Shown piece after piece: positions 1-5,507 of a stretch of 5,507 bases of DNA (its first letter is position 1; every line of letters begins with the position of its first letter). The notes under the pieces were generated by a model, which was not told the DNA's origin, did no database searches, and saw only the letters and a program-made list of their open reading frames with translations. This stretch comes from Verrucomicrobiia bacterium. GTDB taxonomy: Bacteria > Verrucomicrobiota > Verrucomicrobiae > Limisphaerales > JAKPVM01. The stretch is from positions 1 to 5,507 of the forward strand of contig JAOADO010000063.1 of NCBI GenBank assembly GCA_026417275.1, read 5' to 3'. Position numbers and translations under genes: made by a program.

Positions 1-865
1 CACAAACGGGTTTGTTCGGATTAGCCTTTGCCTCATTGACCGCTCGTTCAATCGCCAGGTAAACCTCCTGCAGGTCGTGCCCATTGTTTACTTTAATCAC
101 GTTCCAGCCCAGGGGCGCGAGCGATTCAAACGTCGGTTGCATGCTGTAGGCATCTTTGGAAATACGTCCCGACAACTTAGTGTCGTTATCGCTGATAACC
201 ATAACGAATGGGTTGACGAGTCCCTTTGCCGCAAGCCCCGGTATTGCCGCAAACGATTCTTTTGCCTCGCCTTCCATAGCGGCGCCGTCGGAAACTGTGC
301 AAATCGTGACTCTGTTGCGACCGGCAATTTTATCCGCAATCGCAAGCCCTTGTGCCTGTGGCAGACCAGAACCAAGCGGTCCGTTGCTTATTAAGACGCC
401 TTGTGGGTTCAGATGGGACTCGCCATGTCCGGTGAGTTTGCTTGTTATGCTACGGAATCCTTTAAGGTCTTCGAAAGTCATCCCGTCAAACCCGTAGTTG
501 GCGCGAAGCGCATAGACGCCGTTTTCGGTGTGTCCGGCATCGTTGACAAAGTTAAAAGCCTCATGCCATTCGCGGTCTTTTACGGAAAACATGATGCCGT
601 GGATGGCGGCGTTGATTTCGGCAAACGCGGCGGGACCTCCCCAATGACATGCTGCCCCCCCATTAACCGCATGAATATTCATCAATGCGACCAATGCTCG
701 AGTCGCACGAGGGTCAGCAAGAACCACATCATCGCCAACTGAATTTTTTACCTTAACCCAATACTTCGGCATCCCGCGGGGAGTTGCCGCAAGTTTCGAT
801 TTCAAATTTAAAGGCTTCAACGGCGGAGCCTCAACAGTTTTAACCGGACCACTATCTGCGCCCAT
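1..865 (-). CDS. Divergent transketolase (thiamine-diphosphate enzyme), N-terminal part, cut by window edge
   Basis: The frame starts at ATG 865-863 and stays open for 288 codons to the left edge, so the C-terminal part is missing. I translated it by hand. It shows the transketolase N-terminal (thiamine-diphosphate binding) domain: a first conserved block at about residues 57-92 ([13 protein letters not shown]), [10 protein letters not shown] near 111-120, NGPLGSG at 161-167 in place of the usual TGPLGQG, and the cofactor/Mg motif from SDGAAMEGE (192-200) to SDND (225-228). The usual GDG is SDG here, and the stretch to the Asn (N227) is a few residues longer than in classical transketolase. 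In the family this enzyme moves two-carbon ketol units between sugar phosphates in the cytoplasm, including to and from sedoheptulose 7-phosphate. A strong Shine-Dalgarno AGAGGA (880-875) lies 9 nt before the ATG and supports the start. The gene follows the sugar kinase after 96 nt. A related thiamine-diphosphate enzyme with another substrate is possible; the family is certain, the exact reaction is not. Confidence 0.88.
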   Translation of the reverse strand, partial: MGADSGPVKTVEAPPLKPLNLKSKLAATPRGMPKYWVKVKNSVGDDVVLADPRATRALVALMNIHAVNGGAACHWGGPAAFAEINAAIHGIMFSVKDREWHEAFNFVNDAGHTENGVYALRANYGFDGMTFEDLKGFRSITSKLTGHGESHLNPQGVLISNGPLGSGLPQAQGLAIADKIAGRNRVTICTVSDGAAMEGEAKESFAAIPGLAAKGLVNPFVMVISDNDTKLSGRISKDAYSMQPTFESLAPLGWNVIKVNNGHDLQEVYLAIERAVNEAKANPNKPVC

Positions 866-961
866 ATTTTTTATTCCTCTAATTATTTTATTAAATTAAT
901 TATTAAAATCTTAAATTTCTAAAAAAATTTCAAACTTTAATCAAGTTTTAATATTTGTAAT
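866..961. other. AT-rich intergenic spacer before the transketolase gene
   Basis: This 96-nt spacer is almost entirely A and T and separates the sugar kinase stop from the transketolase start. On the minus strand it holds the Shine-Dalgarno of the transketolase (880-875). It also has a loose promoter-like pair, TTGATT (944-939) and TAGAAA (921-916), 17 nt apart and each matching the sigma-70 consensus at four of six positions. In DNA this AT-rich such matches are expected by chance, so a separate promoter for the transketolase is possible but not shown. Confidence 0.4.
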
Positions 962-1984
962 TCAAATTTTCCATCTTCTCAAGCCATAAGGCGCTAAGCG
1001 AACAGGAATATTTTTAAAATCGCTGTGAGCCTTTTCTATTGCCTGAATAAGCGCGTGTTTGTGGCGTGTGTTCTCGTCCATTAAAAGAGTAACAGAACCG
1101 CCAGAACCGCCAGCACCATTAACCTTCCATCCAATTGCTTTGAATTTTTTTGCTATTTCGATAACCATCCGCGCCCTTTCCCCCACTAATTCGCTGTGGA
1201 GTTTTGCTTGCGCTTCAGTATTGTAAACCATTGTTTCTCCAAAAGCGGTTAAATCGCTTTTCAACAGAGCTTTTTTACCTTCTTCTGCCGACAGACGCAA
1301 CGGGTCGAGATATTTCCTGAATTCGGGGGACTGTTCGAGCCTTTGAATCACGGTCTTATGAACTTCGGAGGATGAATGAGGTTTTCCAAGGTAAATCAAC
1401 AATAGCCGCGACTCCAGTTCCCATGAAAGTTCTTCCTTTAAATAAATTGGCGAAACGGTTGCCTCTGGATACCGATTCATTTCAATAAAATTAACGCCGC
1501 CGTATGCGGAGCAAAGTTGGTCTTGAATTCCCGATTGGAGTTTCAAAATTTCGGTTTCCACATAATGGGCTTTCGATGCAATCTCGTGGCTTGTCAGATT
1601 TCCGCCGCTGATGTAATCCAACGCTGCGATGAGCGCCACGGACACAGCCGCGGATGTGCCGGTTGATGCACCGGCAGGGGCTTCGGAAAAAATCGAGACT
1701 TCAAGCCGCAAATCCTCGGGAAGTTTAAAAAGAGTGAACGCCGCTTCAATCAATGGATGTTTTGACCATGACTTTGAATTTGCCTGGATATTGTAAGAAT
1801 CGCCGTAATTTTCCGCATGGATGGTTATCTGCGGCTCATTTTTCTTTTTCTTGCGAGCCGCGACAAGGACTTCGACATAAGGGAAAATAGCAATATTCAG
1901 CACTTTGCCGGTCCCAGCAAACCATGTATCAGTCCAACCGCCAAGGTCGCAAATCCGTATCGGGGCTGTGCATTTGATTAACAT
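962..1984 (-). CDS. GHMP-family sugar kinase, resembling D-glycero-D-manno-heptose 7-phosphate kinase (HddA-like)
   Basis: A complete 340-residue protein, the normal length for small GHMP sugar kinases, which phosphorylate a sugar from ATP in the cytoplasm. Motif 1 is at residues 7-20 (APIRICDLGGWTDT). The ATP-loop motif 2 is at about 102-115 (APAGASTGTSAAV), where the more common spelling is GSGLGSSSA. SGIQDQ (151-156) and YGGVNFIE (161-168) contain the probable catalytic Asp155, and the glycine-rich motif 3 is at 289-298 (NGAGGSGGSV). The QDQ...YGG.NFIE block and the GGxTD motif are what recall HddA and the kinase half of bifunctional fucokinases. HddA makes heptose 1,7-bisphosphate for nucleotide-activated heptose. 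The start ATG (1984-1982) is placed so that motif 1 falls near the N-terminus as usual, though no clear Shine-Dalgarno precedes it. It follows the FHA gene after 93 nt and precedes the transketolase, which could feed sedoheptulose 7-phosphate. The family is secure; the substrate (heptose, fucose, arabinose or other) is inferred. Confidence 0.87.
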   Translation of the reverse strand: MLIKCTAPIRICDLGGWTDTWFAGTGKVLNIAIFPYVEVLVAARKKKKNEPQITIHAENYGDSYNIQANSKSWSKHPLIEAAFTLFKLPEDLRLEVSIFSEAPAGASTGTSAAVSVALIAALDYISGGNLTSHEIASKAHYVETEILKLQSGIQDQLCSAYGGVNFIEMNRYPEATVSPIYLKEELSWELESRLLLIYLGKPHSSSEVHKTVIQRLEQSPEFRKYLDPLRLSAEEGKKALLKSDLTAFGETMVYNTEAQAKLHSELVGERARMVIEIAKKFKAIGWKVNGAGGSGGSVTLLMDENTRHKHALIQAIEKAHSDFKNIPVRLAPYGLRRWKI

Positions 1985-2077
1985 GATATTGATTTAGCAT
2001 TTCGGAAAAATGAATCAATAAAATAAACATTGAATTTCAGGGAAAGAATATTGTTTGTAAGCCGATATTGACCCGGA

Positions 2078-2473
2078 TTAACCTGTGACTTGAATTATTT
2101 CATAAATAATTAAAACCTGAACGAAAAACAGGGCAATTATAGCAACCCACATCAGGGCTTCGCGGGTAATAAAATTCTTTGGTTTAACTTCGGACAACCA
2201 GAATCGGAACCTGGCATCTCCGATGACCACCAAATCTCCGTTTGTTAAACGTTTTTTTTGAACAACCTTTTCATTGAGGATTACAGTCGCAGGTTCAATC
2301 GAAGAAAGGTAAAATCCATCCGATGTATAAGAAATCTGGCAGTGTCTATCCCACACCCCATCATCGTCAAGAATGACATCGGCTTTTGAGTCTCTGCCGA
2401 TTATTACGGGAAAATGATTCAGGTCAAATTTTTTACCTGAATTTTTCCCTGAGACAATCGAAATTTGAATCAT
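2078..2473 (-). CDS. Small FHA-domain protein with C-terminal membrane anchor
   Basis: A complete 131-residue protein. Residues 1-95 read as a forkhead-associated (FHA) domain: strand ISIVSGKNSGKKF, the IIGRD motif (24-28) with Arg27, ADVILDDD (31-38), a histidine block VWDRHCQI (40-47), Asn67 in VILNEKVV, and NGDLVVIGDARFRF (78-91). Residues 106-127 form one hydrophobic helix, followed by a four-residue tail, so the protein is probably tail-anchored in the inner membrane with the FHA domain in the cytoplasm. FHA domains usually bind phosphothreonine peptides. Here the conserved Ser three residues before His44 is Trp41, the usual Arg after it is Asp42, and the Gly after Asn67 is Glu68, so standard phosphothreonine binding is doubtful. 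The ATG at 2473 lies only 10 nt after the OPX stop, which indicates co-transcription; the local Shine-Dalgarno (GGA in GACGGAAA) is weak. Its role in export is inferred from position only. Confidence 0.85.
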   Translation of the reverse strand: MIQISIVSGKNSGKKFDLNHFPVIIGRDSKADVILDDDGVWDRHCQISYTSDGFYLSSIEPATVILNEKVVQKKRLTNGDLVVIGDARFRFWLSEVKPKNFITREALMWVAIIALFFVQVLIIYEIIQVTG

Positions 2474-2483
2474 TTTCCGTCAA

Positions 2484-3125
2484 TTACATCCAGCGTCTGG
2501 GAACTATTACCCTGTCGCCGGGATATATCGGGAGGTCGTATTTTGGATTTTTTATAGCCTTATTGTAATCGAGCGTTAGAACTTTGCCATCGCTTCTGAT
2601 TATTCTCACGGCTTTTTTATTGGCGTAATCTGTGAAGCCGCCAGCCGCGGCAATCGCACCAGTAACAGTTATTTCTCCAACATGCTGAAATCTGCTTGCC
2701 ATTTTTACCTGCCCATCCACATAAAAGAATCTGCCTGTCTGACGGATTGTCACAGTGGCACGGGTAAAATATTTAGGAACATATTTATTATAAATTTCAG
2801 TTTCTAAATCTTTAGGTGTCTTGCCTGCCGCTTTAACATCGCCAATCAGATATAGATTAATAGTCCCATCACTTTTCACCTTTTGCTCAACTGGTTGATT
2901 AGGCACCGGTGACGTCGAAGACGTTGTTGGTAAAATTAAAGTGATTTCCAGTGTGTCATCCGGTTGAATAATTTCGTAGTTCGTGCGGGCTGGTTTTAAA
3001 TCTTCGTTAGAGATTTCTGTCTGCGTGCCGACGCTACCGCAACCGACAAACAGACACACAATCCCTGCTAAAACTGACGCAAGAAAAAACCCTTCGAGTC
3101 CCTTTTTATTAAAGATTCCTAACAT
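2484..3125 (-). CDS. Short Wza-type polysaccharide export (OPX) lipoprotein
   Basis: A complete 213-residue protein. The N-terminus is a lipoprotein signal: charged start with two Lys, hydrophobic core 13-27, and a lipobox ending LFVGC with the probable lipidated Cys29, so the mature protein should sit at the outer membrane facing the periplasm. Residues about 47-129 are a Poly_export domain (YEIIQPDDTLEI, then KSDGTINLYLIGDV), interrupted by a Pro/Ser/Thr-rich insert at 66-81. Residues about 132-185 are an SLBB domain (FFYVDGQV, TGAIAAAGGF), and the protein ends with YPGDRVIVPRRW. E. coli Wza is roughly 380 residues and has a C-terminal helix that forms the outer-membrane pore; this protein has neither the extra domains nor the helix. 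The start is supported by AAAGG (3134-3130) 4 nt before the ATG. It lies 52 nt after the Wzc-like gene. The family is clear; the polymer carried is unknown. Confidence 0.9.
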   Translation of the reverse strand: MLGIFNKKGLEGFFLASVLAGIVCLFVGCGSVGTQTEISNEDLKPARTNYEIIQPDDTLEITLILPTTSSTSPVPNQPVEQKVKSDGTINLYLIGDVKAAGKTPKDLETEIYNKYVPKYFTRATVTIRQTGRFFYVDGQVKMASRFQHVGEITVTGAIAAAGGFTDYANKKAVRIIRSDGKVLTLDYNKAIKNPKYDLPIYPGDRVIVPRRWM

Positions 3126-3177
3126 ATCGCCTTTAAAATTAAATTTTCTAAATTATTCAACTACATTTTCCACAAAA

Positions 3178-5394
3178 TCAATATTTTTGTTTAATAGAAA
3201 CCTCTTCGGATTTTGCATCTTTGGACTTTTCTGTCTCTTTCTTTGAATCTTTAGACGACGGTTTTGATTTTATAATCTGGTCATCCGCAACCTTATTATA
3301 ACTGTCATGGTAGTAGCCGCCGTAATAGTAATAATAACTTGCATCGGATGTCATTGTGATGTTATTCAACACGATTCCTACAAGATTGCCGCCAACTTTT
3401 TCCACCATCTGTTTGCAACGAATTGTCATCGGTTGCGGATATCTACGGTATTGAATAACCTGTATTGTCATATCCACAAGACTTGCAAGGACTGAGGCGT
3501 CGCTAACCCCCATGATTGGCGGGGAATCAAAGAACACGTAGTCGTATCTTTGCCTCAATTCAGCCACGAGTTCTTTCATCTTTGGCGAACTCAAAATGCC
3601 CATCGAACTGCTCGGCAGTTTGCCGCTTGGCAGAAAGTCAAGCCCCTCTTGAGGAGTCGTTTGAATAACCTCTTCAAGGGTTTTTTGATTCAATAGATAG
3701 TTTGTCAATCCAATCGAATTAGACACACGAAGAATCTTATGCAAACTCGGTCTACGCAGGTCAGAATCAACAAGTAATATTCGATGACCGTTTTGAGCAA
3801 ATATCACGGCAAGGTTGAATATTGTTGTGGATTTGCCTTCGCCAGCGCCAGCGCTAACAACCGCAAGAGTATTTGCTTTGGGATTCTTTCGCGAAAATAG
3901 AATGTTTGTTCGCAATACTCGATACGCCTCCGCGTGAGAACTATCTGGACCCTCATCGAGCAACGAGCTTACATTTTGCGGGATAACCGCAAGCACCGGC
4001 GCCTGTAGAGCTCGTTCAACATCGTCAATCGTCTTGACACTCGTATCGAGATACTCAATAAAGAACGCCAATCCAATGCCAAGGATTAATCCAAAAATTA
4101 CGCCCAGAGAGATATTGAGTACTTTGTTTGGAAGAACTGGTTTTTTACCTGGTTCTGCGCGGTCAACAATCTTAACAATAGATGAATATGGAACTTTCAG
4201 ATTGAGCATTTCAGTGGAAACTCGATATGTGAGGCTTTCCCTAAGTTTTTTCGTTGTGTCAAGGTCTTCTTTAGCTGAAACGAATGGACGGAATTTTTCA
4301 GCATTCATAATATTGCGTTTGCGGGCTTCATTCACCTTGGTATCAAGTTCTTTATATCTGGCTTCAAGAGAGACAACCCTTACTTTTAAGCCTTCAAGCA
4401 TTCCGCTGAGTTGCTCTTCTATTTGATTGTTCAAGGTTTCAATTAACTTGTTAACCTTTTGTAATTCAACGTTTTCTGGACCTAAATCTGGCTCTAACGA
4501 CGCTTTTTTCTGTTCTGCCTGGGCAAGTTGTTCTATTAAGCCTGTTAGAACTATATCTTCTTTTGCCCTTACAATGGAGCGCTTTAACTCCGCACGAGTC
4601 ATGTTTGTAAGATTTTCGTAAAGAGTTTTCCACTGAATATAATCAGCCTCTGCCTCGCTTCTTAAAGCCTCCATTCGGCGCAAAGTTTCATCATCGAGCG
4701 AACCGGAGGAACGACCGGTCATGGGGTCAATTTCTGCAACATTGAGTTGTTGACGAAGTTTTTCTACCGTTTTTTCTTTATCTTTAACTTCGTCTTCTAT
4801 TCTTTTTAATTCATCCTGCAATGCTTTGAGCCCCCTTTGCGTGGTCTCAAGTCGGGTTTCCAGACGGTATTCTTTATATGCTTCGGCGATTGCGTTTGCT
4901 ATTTCAGCCGCCTCGTTCTTGTTTTCTTCGCCTTCAATGTAAACGGTTATTTCAATCAAACTCGTGTTGCGGGTCTGGCTTAATTTGAGTTGTCTTTTTA
5001 GTAATAAAAATGTTTCATCAGTCCGAAGGTTATCCAGCCCGAGTCTTCTTGCCCAGCGTCTGTTCAAATCGAGTTTTTCGATGACACGATAAAGGATGGT
5101 CTTTGATTGGATGATTTCGAACTGCGTGGTTATAAAGAATGGGTCATATGGCTGGATATACTGTCGCATCTGGAAGGTGTCAACATCGGGTATATCTTTT
5201 TCGACCTCGATGCGCGCCGTGCTGGAATAGGTTTCTGGCATGAAATATGTAACCAGCGTTGCGGTTACCACTACCAGCAAGAAAAATGGAATGATTACCG
5301 CCTTTCTGACGCGGATTATTCGCCAGTAATCCAGAAAGTGCAGTTTTGTTTCTATTGGCTGATTTGCCGTATATGTAGTCGTTGTCGCTTCCAT
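3178..5394 (-). CDS. Wzc-type polysaccharide co-polymerase fused to a BY-family tyrosine kinase
   Basis: A complete 738-residue inner-membrane protein that in this family controls chain length and export through cycles of tyrosine autophosphorylation. A Wzz domain starts near residue 17, with membrane helix 1 at about 33-52. The periplasmic part has long charged helices likely to be coiled coils (about 180-220 and 270-360). A proline-containing stretch (414-422) leads into membrane helix 2 (about 426-446). The cytoplasmic kinase follows: the EX2RX2R oligomerisation motif E489-R492-R495, Walker A GAGEGKST (516-523) with Lys521, Walker A' ILLVDSDLR (539-547) with Asp543 and Asp545, and Walker B VFFDSPP (620-626) with Asp623. 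A tyrosine cluster (Y687-691, Y694, Y695, Y699) is the expected phosphorylation site. After it comes a 39-residue tail rich in Lys, Ser and Glu ending in Tyr738, longer than usual. The ATG at 5394 is the only upstream start in frame before a TAG, but it has no Shine-Dalgarno; a hairpin with a U-tract ends 6 nt before it. Confidence 0.95.
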   Translation of the reverse strand: MEATTTTYTANQPIETKLHFLDYWRIIRVRKAVIIPFFLLVVVTATLVTYFMPETYSSTARIEVEKDIPDVDTFQMRQYIQPYDPFFITTQFEIIQSKTILYRVIEKLDLNRRWARRLGLDNLRTDETFLLLKRQLKLSQTRNTSLIEITVYIEGEENKNEAAEIANAIAEAYKEYRLETRLETTQRGLKALQDELKRIEDEVKDKEKTVEKLRQQLNVAEIDPMTGRSSGSLDDETLRRMEALRSEAEADYIQWKTLYENLTNMTRAELKRSIVRAKEDIVLTGLIEQLAQAEQKKASLEPDLGPENVELQKVNKLIETLNNQIEEQLSGMLEGLKVRVVSLEARYKELDTKVNEARKRNIMNAEKFRPFVSAKEDLDTTKKLRESLTYRVSTEMLNLKVPYSSIVKIVDRAEPGKKPVLPNKVLNISLGVIFGLILGIGLAFFIEYLDTSVKTIDDVERALQAPVLAVIPQNVSSLLDEGPDSSHAEAYRVLRTNILFSRKNPKANTLAVVSAGAGEGKSTTIFNLAVIFAQNGHRILLVDSDLRRPSLHKILRVSNSIGLTNYLLNQKTLEEVIQTTPQEGLDFLPSGKLPSSSMGILSSPKMKELVAELRQRYDYVFFDSPPIMGVSDASVLASLVDMTIQVIQYRRYPQPMTIRCKQMVEKVGGNLVGIVLNNITMTSDASYYYYYGGYYHDSYNKVADDQIIKSKPSSKDSKKETEKSKDAKSEEVSIKQKY

Positions 5395-5400
5395 GTTGAT

Positions 5401-5447
5401 AAAAAAGGGAGGCTCGGTTAATGAACATTCATCATCCCAGCCTCCCT
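5401..5447 (-). terminator. Intrinsic terminator or attenuator hairpin just upstream of the Wzc-like gene
   Basis: Read on the minus strand, AGGGAGGCT (5447-5439) and AGCCTCCCT (5414-5406) form a perfect nine-base-pair, GC-rich stem around a 24-nt loop, followed at once by TTTTT (5405-5401). This is the layout of a Rho-independent terminator for transcription coming from the beta-barrel gene to the right; there is no matching U-tract for the other direction. The loop is longer than in a typical terminator. The U-tract ends 6 nt before the Wzc-like ATG, leaving no room for a promoter in between, so this gene must be read through the hairpin unless a promoter overlaps it. It may therefore act as a partial terminator lowering expression within the operon or as a regulated attenuator. 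Confidence 0.7.
5418..5435 (-). CDS. Possible five-codon leader peptide inside the hairpin loop
   Basis: Within the hairpin loop the minus strand reads ATG ATG AAT GTT CAT TAA (peptide MMNVH). The 5' arm of the stem, AGGGAGG (5447-5441), would be a very strong Shine-Dalgarno 5 nt before the first ATG. A ribosome here would cover the 5' arm and stop it pairing with AGCCTCCCT, which is how a translated leader could relieve termination. What is seen is the sequence arrangement. The function is inference: any GGGAGG stem arm resembles a Shine-Dalgarno, and a frame this short can arise by chance. Confidence 0.25.
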   Translation of the reverse strand: MMNVH

Positions 5448-5471
5448 AACACAAACTCTGTTTAATATTTA
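5448..5471. other. AT-rich spacer between beta-barrel stop and hairpin
   Basis: A short 24-nt AT-rich spacer between the stop codon of the upstream gene and the first arm of the hairpin. I see no promoter pair or other site in it. Confidence 0.4.
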
Positions 5472-5507
5472 TTAAAATGTTCCGCGCACACCCAGATCGA
5501 CTCTGTT
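5472..5507 (-). CDS. C-terminal end of a probable outer-membrane beta-barrel protein (partial)
   Basis: Reading the minus strand from the right edge gives NRVDLGVRGTF followed by TAA (5474-5472), in frame with the first base of the window. The alternating polar and hydrophobic residues ending in a terminal Phe match the C-terminal beta-signal of outer-membrane barrel proteins recognised by the BAM complex. A barrel gene directly upstream of wzc and wza homologues is a common arrangement in exopolysaccharide loci of diderm bacteria, and a terminator-like hairpin follows at the right distance. Only eleven codons are visible, so this rests on the end signature, the stop position and the context; the full gene lies outside the window. 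Confidence 0.5.
   Translation of the reverse strand, partial: NRVDLGVRGTF

Noticed and set aside
77..742. Three overlapping plus-strand open frames (77-394, 156-497, 401-742)
   Set aside because: They lie antisense to the transketolase, whose conserved motifs run unbroken through the same bases; their translations show no recognisable domain.
921..948. Inverted repeat AAACTT/AAGTTT followed by a T-run after the sugar kinase (minus strand)
   Set aside because: Six base pairs with a single G-C pair is too weak for an intrinsic terminator, and such repeats are expected in DNA this AT-rich.
1838..1853. A-rich run encoding consecutive lysines (residues 45-48) in the sugar kinase
   Set aside because: The frame stays intact on both sides and the run sits in a loop between strands, so it does not indicate a frameshift or programmed slippage.
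1985..2071. Direct repeat GATATTGA at 1985-1992 and 2064-2071 in the spacer before the sugar kinase
   Set aside because: Only two eight-base copies with no wider similarity or symmetry around them; could easily be chance. I see no clear promoter or terminator in this 93-nt spacer either.
4034..4621. Plus-strand open frames at 4034-4426 and 4427-4621
   Set aside because: Antisense to the periplasmic coiled-coil part of the Wzc-like protein; open frames opposite such regions are common and the translations look like noise.
5180..5428. An 82-codon minus-strand frame starting in the hairpin loop
   Set aside because: It overlaps the Wzc-like gene in another frame, has no recognisable domain, and its spacing from AGGGAGG is longer than ideal; it is treated as a shadow.

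Overview
The window is an exopolysaccharide/capsule locus with every supportable gene on the minus strand, so transcription runs from base 5507 toward base 1. In transcription order it holds: the last codons of a probable outer-membrane beta-barrel protein (5507-5472), a hairpin with a U-tract (5447-5401), a Wzc-type chain-length regulator fused to a bacterial tyrosine kinase (5394-3178), a short Wza-type outer-membrane polysaccharide export (OPX) lipoprotein (3125-2484), a small FHA-domain protein with one C-terminal membrane helix (2473-2078), a GHMP-family sugar kinase resembling D-glycero-D-manno-heptose 7-phosphate kinase HddA (1984-962), and the N-terminal 288 codons of a divergent transketolase (865-1, running off the window). 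All large plus-strand open frames lie antisense to these genes and are shadows.

The organism looks like a diderm (Gram-negative-type) bacterium: there is a lipoprotein of the outer-membrane export family, a probable beta-barrel end, and a Wzc of the proteobacterial single-chain type. The kinase motif spelling (a GAGEGKST Walker A), the run of tyrosines with glycines, the small FHA protein in the operon and the moderately AT-rich DNA would suit the Planctomycetes-Verrucomicrobia-Lentisphaerae group or a related uncultured lineage. That placement is an impression, not something the sequence proves. The transketolase segment looks more GC-rich than the export genes.

How the parts may work together: Wzc spans the inner membrane, sets chain length and cycles through tyrosine phosphorylation. 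The OPX protein carries the chain across the periplasm. It has no C-terminal pore helix, so the outer-membrane passage may be supplied by the beta-barrel encoded just upstream. The FHA protein sits at the inner membrane facing the cytoplasm, where it could dock to the export complex, although its phosphate-binding loop is unusual. The sugar kinase and the transketolase could supply an activated sugar, plausibly a heptose made from sedoheptulose 7-phosphate.

The points most worth a second look are the FHA protein with a degenerate phosphopeptide site in a tyrosine-kinase operon, the hairpin directly before the Wzc start with a five-codon reading frame in its loop, the short OPX plus beta-barrel pairing, and the long charged tail after the Wzc tyrosine cluster. 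I see no CRISPR array, tRNA, rRNA, insertion sequence or phage feature.
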